Of a stretch of 27,848 nucleotides of DNA, positions 7,922 to 15,078 are shown piece after piece. The position numbers and the translations under genes are program-made. Within the stretch, counting starts at the first letter, position 1; the number at the start of each line of letters is the position of its first letter. The notes beneath the pieces were generated by a model. It was not told where the DNA came from and did not search any database. It saw only the letters and a program-made list of their open reading frames with translations. The stretch is from Candidatus Magasanikiibacteriota bacterium (lineage in GTDB: Bacteria; Patescibacteriota; Patescibacteriia; Magasanikbacterales; UBA922). The stretch spans positions 19,588-47,435 of the forward strand of contig DOYU01000015.1 of assembly GCA_003518365.1 (NCBI GenBank), read 5' to 3'.

Positions 7922-7963
7922 CACACGCCCACCGCAGCCAAAGCTCGGTGGGCGTGTGTTTTT
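7922..7963 (+). terminator. strong GC-rich terminator after era
   Basis: A perfect 13-bp stem, CACACGCCCACCG (7922-7934) with CGGTGGGCGTGTG (7946-7958), 11-nt loop, then TTTTT. On the minus strand a small CCC-GAAA-GGG hairpin followed by ten Ts (7900-7913) may end the convergent regulator operon. Confidence 0.9.
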
Positions 7964-7978
7964 GCCGATGAGGTACGC

Positions 7979-8443
7979 TCAAACCAGTGGCGAGACGAGC
8001 ATATAGCCTTGACCACGGATCGTAAGGATCCAAGGAGAATATCCCCTTTCGTCTCCGAGCTTTTTTCGCAGTTGACCCACGTACACATCTACAACGCGAC
8101 TGTATCGACTCCCGACGATGTACTCAGGACAGCCCATAGCTCGTGCTATGTCATCACGACCGAGCACAGTGCCGGCGTTCTTCGCTAGCACATGGAGCAA
8201 CCTGAACTCCGAGCCGGTGAGAATCAACTTCCTTGTTCCGAGGTGTGCAACATGCGTTTGCGTATTGATCCTAAGATTGCCCACAAATAGTGTGGAATCT
8301 GGATTGTATTCCCCGACAATGCCAAAGGTTGCGAGGACACCTCGCACGACCTCGACAAACTGGGGATCTGCGCTTAACACTTGCTGCTCGCCGCATGCCT
8401 CGGCAATTGCGCACGCAACTCTCTCAGCAATGTCCACGTTCAT
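7979..8443 (-). CDS. orphan winged-helix transcriptional regulator (OmpR/PhoB-type DNA-binding domain, no receiver)
   Basis: This is a 154-residue protein. Residues 1-55 are a helical region of unknown type (MNVDIAERVACAIAEACGEQ). The C-terminal 100 residues form an OmpR/PhoB-type winged helix: a beta lead-in LRINTQTHVAHLG, LTGSEFRLLHVLAKNAGTVLGRDDIA, the recognition-helix segment YSRVVDVYVGQLRKKLGD, and the wing WILTIRGQGYML. No phosphoacceptor receiver domain is present, so it is not a normal two-component regulator. The start is set by GGGAG 9 nt upstream and by a 1-nt gap to the previous stop (TAG-G-ATG), implying coupled translation. The open frame extends upstream to 8608, but that part overlaps the preceding gene. 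Codons are GC-richer than in the neighbours, which suggests acquisition. Confidence 0.82.
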   Translation of the reverse strand: MNVDIAERVACAIAEACGEQQVLSADPQFVEVVRGVLATFGIVGEYNPDSTLFVGNLRINTQTHVAHLGTRKLILTGSEFRLLHVLAKNAGTVLGRDDIARAMGCPEYIVGSRYSRVVDVYVGQLRKKLGDERGYSPWILTIRGQGYMLVSPLV

Positions 8444-8444
8444 C

Positions 8445-8660
8445 CTATGTCTCCCTGACGCTCTTGATCTGACGGATCGATACCCAACGACGTTCGCCGG
8501 AAGGAGTTTCTCCCACGATTTCTTGGGACAACCCACTACCCGAGAGAGAAATTCTGTGACGAACAAATTCCACCTCTCTTCCACTTGCATCGGTGACGAC
8601 ACACCCACTACCGAGGGTTATAATCTCGTGAATCGCGTCAAGAATCTGGTACCACTTCAT
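8445..8660 (-). CDS. uncharacterised 71-residue protein, partner of the winged-helix regulator
   Basis: This small soluble protein (MKWYQILDAIHEIITLGSGC at the start) has alternating beta-type segments (GCVVTDASGREVEFVRHRISL, RRWVSIRQIKSV) and no membrane helix. I recognise no family. The start is well supported by a clean Shine-Dalgarno GGAGGG about 8 nt upstream, rare in this window, and by a promoter 30 nt upstream. It precedes the regulator by 1 nt, so the pair is almost certainly one operon. It might be a ligand-sensing or antagonist partner of the regulator, but that is guesswork. Base composition is GC-richer than in the flanking genes. Confidence 0.72.
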   Translation of the reverse strand: MKWYQILDAIHEIITLGSGCVVTDASGREVEFVRHRISLSGSGLSQEIVGETPSGERRWVSIRQIKSVRET

Positions 8661-8689
8661 CACGGCTTCCCTCCAACAAAGTTTCTTTA

Positions 8690-8717
8690 AGACTACACTA
8701 TTTTCATATTTCGTCAA
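8690..8717 (-). promoter_or_regulatory. sigma70-type promoter of the regulator cassette
   Basis: Minus strand TTGACG (8717-8712), 16-nt spacer, TAGTCT (8695-8690), about 30 nt before the SD-led start codon at 8660. The -35 box is strong and the -10 box weak. Confidence 0.55.
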
Positions 8718-8741
8718 TACAGTGAACAATGATCAACGAAC

Positions 8742-8779
8742 AAAAAAACACGTCTGAAATATTTCAGACGTGTTTTTTT
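8742..8779. terminator. perfect palindromic terminator after ribH
   Basis: A 38-bp perfect palindrome without a spacer. AAAAAAACACGTCTGAAAT is followed by its exact reverse complement ending in TTTTTTT. It works in either direction and lies 19 nt after the ribH stop codon. Confidence 0.88.
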
Positions 8780-8798
8780 GTCTTCTTGATTTCTACTT

Positions 8799-9266
8799 TT
8801 ATCGCTTTCTCGATTTCTTGATCATCGCCATTTCTATTGCACTTTGTCCCCACGCATATCCATGATTGTTCTCTCCAGTCGAACGATCTATTGCCTGCTG
8901 CTCCGTAAGACAGGTCAACACGCCAAATACGACGGGAACATCAGTTTCTACATTCAGCTTCATAAGTCCATGACTCACAGCATCGGCGATGTATTCAAAA
9001 TGCATGGTTTCGCCTTTGATAAGGCATCCTATGGCGACCACAGCATCCACTGCGTTGTGTTCAATCAGATGCTTGGCACCAAACACTACTTCGTATGACC
9101 CAGGCACTTCCTGAACAATGATAGTATTTTCTTCAACTCCGGCATCAGCGAGTGCACGAAGACACGCATCTCGGAGGGCATATGTGACTGCACTATTCCA
9201 CCGCGCCACCACAACGCCAATCTTCATGCCGCTTCCGTCTATCTTTTCAAAATGGATCTCTTTCAT
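8799..9266 (-). CDS. ribH: 6,7-dimethyl-8-ribityllumazine synthase
   Basis: Lumazine synthase condenses the ribityl-aminopyrimidine with dihydroxybutanone phosphate, the penultimate step to riboflavin. This 155-residue copy is full length with an intact active site: the aromatic/Asn site ARWN (Trp23), PGSYE (55-59), CLIKGETMHFEYI with catalytic His89, FGVLT, and Arg128 in AIDRSTG for phosphate binding. It is the last gene of the murA-ctp-riboflavin kinase-ribH run and follows the kinase gene by 8 nt. A palindromic terminator ends the unit. No RibA, RibB, RibD or RibE gene lies in the window, so whether the cell makes riboflavin cannot be judged here. Confidence 0.95.
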   Translation of the reverse strand: MKEIHFEKIDGSGMKIGVVVARWNSAVTYALRDACLRALADAGVEENTIIVQEVPGSYEVVFGAKHLIEHNAVDAVVAIGCLIKGETMHFEYIADAVSHGLMKLNVETDVPVVFGVLTCLTEQQAIDRSTGENNHGYAWGQSAIEMAMIKKSRKR

Positions 9267-9274
9267 ACATGAAT

Positions 9275-9658
9275 TTATAATACATGATCATCCCTATCCT
9301 CCCTTATGGCAACATCTTCAAAGACTTGACGTACCAAAGTGATATCTCTGCCTATTTTTGCTTTCAATTCATCAATATCATCATATCGCTCGAGTGATGA
9401 CACCCTCTGAATCGGCTCGATGCGAAGCTCTTGCCCATAGATATCAGGGCCAGCATAATCCAACAGGTGTGCTTCAACTTTCCAAGGAGACTGAATAATA
9501 ACGAGAGCAGCATCATATATTTTTCCATGCAATGTGGCTCGCGCGGCGTACACACCTGATTCAAATCGTACACTGCTCGGTTCAACATCGATATTTGCTG
9601 TTGGATATCCAAGTGTTTTTCCAAGACCATCTCCATGAACAATGATCCCTCCTATCAT
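9275..9658 (-). CDS. stand-alone riboflavin kinase domain (RibF C-terminal half only)
   Basis: This 127-residue protein equals the flavokinase domain of bifunctional RibF and would phosphorylate riboflavin to FMN with ATP. Motifs are HGDGLGKTLGYPTANI with the PTAN signature at 19-22, GVYAA, and EAHLLDY..DIYG with catalytic Glu62. The FAD-synthetase (nucleotidyltransferase) half usual in bacterial RibF is absent and there is no room for it upstream, since the frame starts 1 nt after the ctp stop codon. The IGTRPTF-type loop is shortened to about IIQSPWK. It is coupled between the S41 protease gene and ribH. Without the missing half it would yield FMN but not FAD. Confidence 0.88.
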   Translation of the reverse strand: MIGGIIVHGDGLGKTLGYPTANIDVEPSSVRFESGVYAARATLHGKIYDAALVIIQSPWKVEAHLLDYAGPDIYGQELRIEPIQRVSSLERYDDIDELKAKIGRDITLVRQVFEDVAIREDRDDHVL

Positions 9659-9659
9659 A

Positions 9660-10913
9660 TTATTTTGTTAAAAGATCAATAGCTTGTGCTAAACCATTGT
9701 CTGTTACGACTTCTGTTTCTTCATCAACAGTAAATAATTCTTCAATAATAACATCTGGGGTAATACCTTCACCATCAATCGCTCGATCTTGTGGGGTAAA
9801 CCATTTTGCTATGGTGAGCTTCAGCGCAGAGCCATCTTGCAGGACTTGAAAATCCTGCACTGATCCTTTTCCATATGTTTGTTGTCCCATGATTGTTCCG
9901 ATTCCATAATCCTGAATCGCGCCTGCTACGATTTCTGATCCTGAGGCAGTGCCACCATCCACCAACACAACGGTCGGAATGCCAACAAGCCGATGTTTGC
10001 CGCGGCTCGTATGCTCATTTGTTTCGTTATCTGCAAAACGCTCACGAACGATAACACCACTTTCCACCCATTCGCTTGCGACATCAATTGATGTCTGCAA
10101 AAAACCACCAGGATTTGATCGAAGGTCAAAAACAATTCCTTTTGCCCCGGCATCGAGCAATGCACTGACTGCTTTGTCGAATTCAGGCCATGTTGTTTCA
10201 TTGAAATAATTGAGACGCAAATAGGCAATATGCTGCTCTTTCATTACCCAATTCACAGTAGGGACAGTAATCGTATCGCGCACAACAGAAACATCTTTTA
10301 TCGTACTCAACCCATTTTGTGACACAGTGAGTACTACGGTGGTCCCCTTTTCACCACGAATATTCAGGACGGCTTGCTCAAGTGTCATGTCAAACGTCTC
10401 TTTCCCATCTATGGCAAAAATATTGTCCCCAGCCTTGAGCCCTGCTTTTTCGGCAGGAGATTGAGGGAGTGGCGCAATGATAGTAAGCTGTCCATCTTCT
10501 ACACCGATCTCAGCACCGATCCCTTCAAATTCTCCTGCCAAGTCTCGAGCAAATTCCTGTGCTTCTGCAGGAGGAAAATATGTTGAATACGGATCATCAA
10601 GTCCAGACACTAATCCTGAAACAGCACCATAAAAAAGGTCAACATCATTCACTGGCTGATCAACGTGTTTTTCTTTTATAGTATTCCACACATCCCAAAA
10701 TTGATCGAATGAGACTTCTTCAGAACGAGTTTTTCCGTATAAATCTAAAATTTTTGATATTTCTACTTGCCCATTGTCACCAGACACATACTGTTTTACT
10801 CCATAATAGGAGCCGGCAAACATACCAATGCCAAAAACAGCAAGGATCACTAATACCTTGCCCAATCGTTTTGCCCATGAAGTGTGCTGTTCATCTTGTG
10901 TGTGCATATCCAT
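9660..10913 (-). CDS. carboxyl-terminal processing protease, S41 family (CtpA-like)
   Basis: This 417-residue envelope protease is anchored by one N-terminal helix (about 19-40, VLVILAVFGIGMFAGSYYGV). Domains in order: a helical cap region (60-125); a PDZ domain with FEGIGAEIGVEDGQLTI and PAEKAGLKAGDNIFAIDG (about 129-215); then the S41 catalytic core. The Ser-Lys dyad is Ser324 in GGTASGSE and Lys349 in TYGKGSVQ, with Gln353 completing the usual triad. DLRSNPGG (263-270) is the substrate-strand motif. Such proteases trim C-termini of exported or cell-wall proteins. It lies 3 nt after murA, so it is in an operon with a peptidoglycan gene, which suits a wall-maintenance role. Confidence 0.93.
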   Translation of the reverse strand: MDMHTQDEQHTSWAKRLGKVLVILAVFGIGMFAGSYYGVKQYVSGDNGQVEISKILDLYGKTRSEEVSFDQFWDVWNTIKEKHVDQPVNDVDLFYGAVSGLVSGLDDPYSTYFPPAEAQEFARDLAGEFEGIGAEIGVEDGQLTIIAPLPQSPAEKAGLKAGDNIFAIDGKETFDMTLEQAVLNIRGEKGTTVVLTVSQNGLSTIKDVSVVRDTITVPTVNWVMKEQHIAYLRLNYFNETTWPEFDKAVSALLDAGAKGIVFDLRSNPGGFLQTSIDVASEWVESGVIVRERFADNETNEHTSRGKHRLVGIPTVVLVDGGTASGSEIVAGAIQDYGIGTIMGQQTYGKGSVQDFQVLQDGSALKLTIAKWFTPQDRAIDGEGITPDVIIEELFTVDEETEVVTDNGLAQAIDLLTK

Positions 10914-10916
10914 AGG

Positions 10917-12203
10917 TTATGATTCTTCACGAGTTATTGTTGCCCCCAGTGCTGTGAGTACCTTTTCGATTTCAGGATATCCTCTATCAATATGACGAAT
11001 ATTTTCAACAATAGTTTCTCCTTCTGCACACAGTCCTGCCGCTACATATGCCATACCTGCACGCAAATCTGGTGAGGCAAGTGTCCGACGCACGAGTGGT
11101 GTTTTCCCATTTACTATCACACGATGTGGGTCTGCAATAATAATATTTGCGCCCATTCCATTGAGATAATCGGCAAAAAACATGCGGCCTGGATACATTT
11201 TTTCAAAGAAAAGTACAGATCCTTCCACTTGTGTGGCAAGGACAATCGCTAGACTCATAATGTCAGATGGAAAACATGGCCATGGCTGAGAATAAAATCC
11301 TTTCACCCGAGCCCAGTCTTGATCCTGCACGCGCAACGTTTGCTTTTCCGGGACAATGAGCATGTCTCCTTTTGCTTCAGTCTTTACGCCGAGCTTGGCA
11401 AAAAAGTACAACATCGTACGCATGTCTTCATGATTCACAGGACCGATTTCCAATCGTCCTCCTGTAATTGCAGCAAGGATGACAAATGTCCCAGCATAAA
11501 TATAATCAATAGGGACTGCATATGATGTGCCATGCAAAGCCTCAACACCAGTGATATGAATTTCGTTTGAGCCGCCGCCAGTAATGTTTGCGCCCATGGT
11601 ATTGAGCATCAGGCACAATTCTTTTACTTGTGGCTCAGAGGCAGCGTTGGTGATGACTGTTTTTCCTTTTGCCAGGACTGCTGCCATAATGACATTTTCA
11701 GTAGCCGTCACGCTTGGCTCATAGAGATGGACATTGGTCCCAGTAAGCTTTCCAGAAAGAGAAAACGCTTCTTCTCCCGTCGTCTTGAAGGTCGCCCCCA
11801 ACGCAGTAAGGCCATCAAAATGCGCTGTCATTTCTCGCGGACCAATTTTATCGCCTCCAGGAACCACACTTTCCACATGCCCCATGCGCACGAGGAGTGG
11901 GCCAAGCAATACATTTGATGAACGCAACTTTTTTGCAAGCTCTGCAGGGACGGTTGTGGTCTTTATTTCTTTTGCAATAATTGACACTTCTTTTGCTTCT
12001 TTGTCGTGACGCACCTGAGCACCGAGTGCCTCAAGCATTTCCAGCATAACATCAACATCGCTGATGCCGGGAACATTGCTCAAATGAACTTCTTCTTCAG
12101 TTAAGAGTGCCGCGGCAATCATTTTTAAGACGGCATTCTTATTTCCAATGGTTTCTACTTTCCCTTCGAGAGGTGTTCCTCCTTGAATGACAAAACGAGA
12201 CAT
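10917..12203 (-). CDS. murA: UDP-N-acetylglucosamine 1-carboxyvinyltransferase, Cys-to-Asp variant
   Basis: MurA transfers enolpyruvate from PEP to UDP-GlcNAc, the first committed step of peptidoglycan synthesis. The 428-residue protein shows GNKNAVLKMIAAALL near 20 (the Lys-Asn pair of the family), SNVLLGPLLVRMG, SVTATENVIMAA, the catalytic-Asp loop FPSDIMS and the closing RGYPEIEKVLTALGA. The active-site loop reads VVPGGDKIGPRE: position 118 is Asp where most MurA have the Cys attacked by fosfomycin. A Cys-to-Asp change at this place is the known cause of natural fosfomycin resistance in mycobacteria and chlamydia. It is the first gene of a four-gene operon and has a plausible promoter 39 nt upstream. 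Confidence 0.94.
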   Translation of the reverse strand: MSRFVIQGGTPLEGKVETIGNKNAVLKMIAAALLTEEEVHLSNVPGISDVDVMLEMLEALGAQVRHDKEAKEVSIIAKEIKTTTVPAELAKKLRSSNVLLGPLLVRMGHVESVVPGGDKIGPREMTAHFDGLTALGATFKTTGEEAFSLSGKLTGTNVHLYEPSVTATENVIMAAVLAKGKTVITNAASEPQVKELCLMLNTMGANITGGGSNEIHITGVEALHGTSYAVPIDYIYAGTFVILAAITGGRLEIGPVNHEDMRTMLYFFAKLGVKTEAKGDMLIVPEKQTLRVQDQDWARVKGFYSQPWPCFPSDIMSLAIVLATQVEGSVLFFEKMYPGRMFFADYLNGMGANIIIADPHRVIVNGKTPLVRRTLASPDLRAGMAYVAAGLCAEGETIVENIRHIDRGYPEIEKVLTALGATITREES

Positions 12204-12241
12204 AAAGTAACGGGTTGTATAGAAGCTAAAACTACGGTAAA

Positions 12242-12270
12242 ATTATACTAAATTGTTGATAAAAAGTCTA
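12242..12270 (-). promoter_or_regulatory. probable promoter of the murA-ctp-riboflavin kinase-ribH operon
   Basis: Minus strand TAGACT (12270-12265), 17-nt spacer, TATAAT (12247-12242). It leaves a leader of about 30 nt before the murA start. The same 85-bp spacer must also hold the start of the divergent gene at 12289, where ATTATACT overlaps on the plus strand. Confidence 0.55.
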
Positions 12271-12288
12271 GCAATGTAAATTTCATCT

Positions 12289-13623
12289 ATGTGGTACCCA
12301 AATATTGTCCTTACCAGACGAGTACGACTGAGTATCATGATCTTCCTGATTACGAGTTTTTTTGTCATTTCTCCTCTGGTTATCCTCTATACCGCAGGGT
12401 ATCGATATGACCGGACTGAAAAGCATATCAAGGAGACCGGCGTTATCACCATAGATATTGAACCACGTGATGCTGTTGTCTCATTGAACACATTGGTCAT
12501 TGATCAGGGATTGCCCATCCATTTACCAAACAGAGCTCCTGGCATATACAAGCTTGAACTCTCGCGGCAAGGCTATATCCCATGGTCCATGCCCATAGAA
12601 GTCACCAGCAAACAAACAACATACATTACAGACATTGCCCTGTACCGTGACGTCTTACCGACAAATGAATATACGATTCCAAACACGACAGCGTCGACGA
12701 TTCTTTCTCCCGACGGACACTATGTCACAACCATCACGAGCGAGGAAGGTGGCATGTATGAGATTCTTTTGTTTGATCTTGACACTAGGGAAGAAACCAT
12801 CCTCTGGCGTGGCACAGCTGATGATGCACCGGAAATCGTATGGTCACCGTTTGCACCACTCGTGACGCTGCATATTGCGCGACCTACTGGATTTCTCATA
12901 AAATTCATTGATGCTCGTACGCCGTCAGACGCATCGACATACACACTCCAAACGACAACTACTCCAAGCATGCAATGGAGTGAGACAAGAAAAGATATCC
13001 TGTATGTAGAAGATGACGAAGAAATTCATGTCCTTTCAGGTGGAACAAGTACCGTGCTGGGCTCTGTCACATCCACGCATCCATGGTTTGTTGATGCCTC
13101 GCAAACTATCTGGACGCTGGACGAACAACACACACTTTGGCGAAATGCGGAAAAGATTCAAACATTTCCAGACACACTGGAACCATACACGATCCTTGGC
13201 GTCACGGAGCGGTACCTCCTAGTCAAGACAGTACTGGATGTGCATCTGCTGTGGCTAGATTCTGGAGAAAAAACAACAATCCCCGCTTCACATATTTTTC
13301 GTACGGCCGGAGAACGCACTGTACCTGGATGGATTGCCTGGTCTGCATGGGAAGTGTATAGCATCACCGATTCCGGCACATACTCACTCCTGACACGAAC
13401 AAACAAACCACTAGCCGATGTGCGTCGTTCAGACATCCATGCGTCTCTCCTTTTTCTCTTTGCAGACAGCATTGTGGGCTACCATCCACATTACCGCACA
13501 TCGCATATATTGTATGAAACACCCACGCCGCTGTATAGCGTTGCAATAGATGCAGATTCTTTATATGTTGTCTTTGATACAGCGATCAACGGTAAACGTG
13601 GTATCTACAAACGTGAGTTATAA
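12289..13623 (+). CDS. membrane-anchored PEGA-domain protein with beta-propeller-like C-terminus
   Basis: This 444-residue protein has a short basic start (TRRVR), then one strong transmembrane helix at about 14-36 (LSIMIFLITSFFVISPLVILYTAGY). A PEGA-type domain at about 48-115 follows, with the alternating pattern TGVITIDIEPRDAVVSLN, PIHLPNRAPGIYKLELSRQGYIPW and a closing Q-T-T-Y strand. The remaining 320 residues consist of repeated short beta-blades (ILSPDGHYVTTI, APEIVWSPFAPLVTLHI, SMQWSETRKDILYVEDD, PGWIAWSAWEVYSI) in the style of WD40/TolB-like propellers. This layout is common in CPR envelope proteins, where it is assumed to mediate surface contacts. Its stop codon overlaps the convergent prohibitin-like gene by 6 bp. 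The role is unknown. Confidence 0.75.
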   Translation: MWYPNIVLTRRVRLSIMIFLITSFFVISPLVILYTAGYRYDRTEKHIKETGVITIDIEPRDAVVSLNTLVIDQGLPIHLPNRAPGIYKLELSRQGYIPWSMPIEVTSKQTTYITDIALYRDVLPTNEYTIPNTTASTILSPDGHYVTTITSEEGGMYEILLFDLDTREETILWRGTADDAPEIVWSPFAPLVTLHIARPTGFLIKFIDARTPSDASTYTLQTTTTPSMQWSETRKDILYVEDDEEIHVLSGGTSTVLGSVTSTHPWFVDASQTIWTLDEQHTLWRNAEKIQTFPDTLEPYTILGVTERYLLVKTVLDVHLLWLDSGEKTTIPASHIFRTAGERTVPGWIAWSAWEVYSITDSGTYSLLTRTNKPLADVRRSDIHASLLFLFADSIVGYHPHYRTSHILYETPTPLYSVAIDADSLYVVFDTAINGKRGIYKREL

Positions 13624-14469
13624 TCCACGAAAGAGAGGCATACCATTGCTTGGATTGGTTGGAACATAGATAGTTCCTTCCCTGTCTTTCAAACTTTCAA
13701 TATATAAATATTCAAGATAGCGCGTTGTCAGACTTTGATTGATGATTTGTTGTGCATCGCGCTGTCCTTCGGCTGCCACCCGTTTTCGCTCTGCTTCTTT
13801 TTTTTCTTTTTCCAAGACAAAATCATATCGCTCAGACTCTTGTTCTGCTTGCAATTTTGCTTCTATACTTGATGCCAAATTTTCCGGTAACAATACATTC
13901 CTGAGCAAGACATCTTCCACTTCTATCCCGCGCGGATTCAGTTTTGACTGGAGCACATCGAGGATTTGTTGTGATGCTTCTCCCCTTTTTTCTGAATAAA
14001 TATCTTTGACATCATACTGCGCTACAACTTCACGAATAGTACTTCGCGTCAGTGGACGGATGACCACATTGTCAAAATCAAGCCCTACATCACGGTACAT
14101 ATCTGACGCTTTTTCCTCCTGTAAATGGTAGAGCACGGTGATATCAAGATCCACTTGGAGTCCTTCTTTTGTCAATGCGCGGATGGCATCCGGACCTATT
14201 TTTTCACCCTCTCCCTGTGTGACGCTCATGGTGTAATCTTCTGTACGCACGCTCATCTCTATGACGCGTACAAAGGGATTTTTTATATGAAATCCAGAAG
14301 AGAGTTCTGCGTCACGCACGCGTCCAAACAATGTCTGTACACCAGTATGTCCGGCACTGACAATGGTCCAACAGCTGATTGCAAAAATAAGAAGTGCGAG
14401 GAATATAAAAAATACCACCCCACCTGATTTTATATACCGGCGAAGACGAGTCGGATCAAGTGTTTGCAT
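13618..14469 (-). CDS. SPFH/prohibitin-family membrane protein
   Basis: This is a 283-residue protein. After a short basic head (PTRLRRYIKS) there is one membrane helix at about 17-37 (VVFFIFLALLIFAISCWTIV), then the SPFH domain. That opens AGHTGVQTLFGRVRDAELSSGFHIKNPF and continues TKEGLQVDLDITVLYHL and the prohibitin signature RSTIREVVAQYDVKDIYSEKR. The C-terminal coiled coil is Glu/Lys/Arg-rich (LQAEQESERYDFVLEKEKKEAERKRVAAEG, then RDAQQIINQSL). These proteins form ring scaffolds at membranes, often regulating FtsH-type proteases. I chose ATG 14469; an in-frame ATG at 14526 would overlap the upstream gene and add unrelated residues. It follows the four-helix protein gene by 13 nt, so the two likely act together in the membrane. 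Confidence 0.9.
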   Translation of the reverse strand: MQTLDPTRLRRYIKSGGVVFFIFLALLIFAISCWTIVSAGHTGVQTLFGRVRDAELSSGFHIKNPFVRVIEMSVRTEDYTMSVTQGEGEKIGPDAIRALTKEGLQVDLDITVLYHLQEEKASDMYRDVGLDFDNVVIRPLTRSTIREVVAQYDVKDIYSEKRGEASQQILDVLQSKLNPRGIEVEDVLLRNVLLPENLASSIEAKLQAEQESERYDFVLEKEKKEAERKRVAAEGQRDAQQIINQSLTTRYLEYLYIESLKDREGTIYVPTNPSNGMPLFRGL

Positions 14470-14482
14470 AGATTTAATACCA

Positions 14483-14893
14483 TTATTTTTGTGAAGCAAT
14501 ATCTGTATAGGTCGTATCAAACTCATACCCTGCGTATGTCGTAAGCAGAAGGATCTCTAGTGCGAGAAGAATGCATTTCCAATCACCATAGACAAGTGCA
14601 TAGAATGACGACAAGGTAATGTCGCTTGCAAATAGCAAAACAATAATTGAATCGAGGATAAAACCAAGAGCAAGGGTAACAATACCAAGAAACAATCCTG
14701 TCTTTGCTGTCGGCACGGTGGAATGAAAATACCACTTTGCAAAAACGAGCACGGCAGGAATCATGAGCACCCAAAGAACAATGTATGAAAGAAAAGACGG
14801 AACGGTATCGAGCCGATAGCCTGTAGCAAAAAGAAGCAGCGCGCCAATGACATACAGCACGACTGCAAAAGTAAGTGCGCGTGGGAAGTTCAT
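14483..14893 (-). CDS. small four-helix integral membrane protein, unknown
   Basis: This is a 136-residue protein with four hydrophobic helices at roughly 5-25 (ALTFAVVLYVIGALLLFATGY), 32-52, 64-92 and 105-121. It has a charged, Tyr/Thr-rich C-terminal tail (YEFDTTYTDIASQK). It has the size and spacing of small DUF-type membrane proteins, but I cannot place it in a characterised family. The GY-R-LDTVPSFLSY loop after the first helix is the most distinctive stretch. It precedes the prohibitin-like gene by 13 nt and is presumably co-transcribed from the structured leader at 14907-15039. A partner or client role for the SPFH protein is a reasonable guess from position only. Confidence 0.75.
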   Translation of the reverse strand: MNFPRALTFAVVLYVIGALLLFATGYRLDTVPSFLSYIVLWVLMIPAVLVFAKWYFHSTVPTAKTGLFLGIVTLALGFILDSIIVLLFASDITLSSFYALVYGDWKCILLALEILLLTTYAGYEFDTTYTDIASQK

Positions 14894-14906
14894 ATGGGTT
14901 GGGTTA

Positions 14907-15039
14907 GTGAGTAAAAAGAAGGGTTGTTTGCTACATGTAGGGTAGCACTTTCTTTTTATTTACTCAAACATCTTAGCACGTTCTCTCTCCGGTTAGGCTT
15001 CGTCGTGAGCTCAGCCAAACGGAAAGAGTCAGAGAGAGA
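14907..15039. other. structured intergenic leader with nested hairpins
   Basis: Two imperfect inverted repeats fill the 14894-15078 spacer. GTAAAAAGAA (14911-14920) pairs with TTCTTTTTATTTAC around 14950-14964, enclosing the palindrome CTACATGTAG. Further out, TCTCTCTC (14982-14989) pairs with GAGAGAGA (15032-15039), and CCGGTTAGGCT pairs imperfectly with AGCCAAACGG. It is upstream of the four-helix protein gene and downstream of the ATP-grasp gene. It could be a leader, a terminator pair or a decayed repeat; there is no clear T-run. Confidence 0.45.
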
Positions 15040-15078
15040 TCTCAGCCATCAAAAATCCAAAGTAACATTGAAAATTCC

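Noticed and set aside
7979..8608. Longer, 209-residue version of the winged-helix regulator
   Set aside because: The extra 55 residues overlap the SD-led 71-residue gene; the ATG at 8443 has its own SD and a 1-nt coupled junction.
8118..8690. A 190-codon plus-strand open frame opposite the regulator cassette
   Set aside because: Low-complexity translation without motifs; the minus strand has a clear winged-helix protein, SD sites and a promoter.
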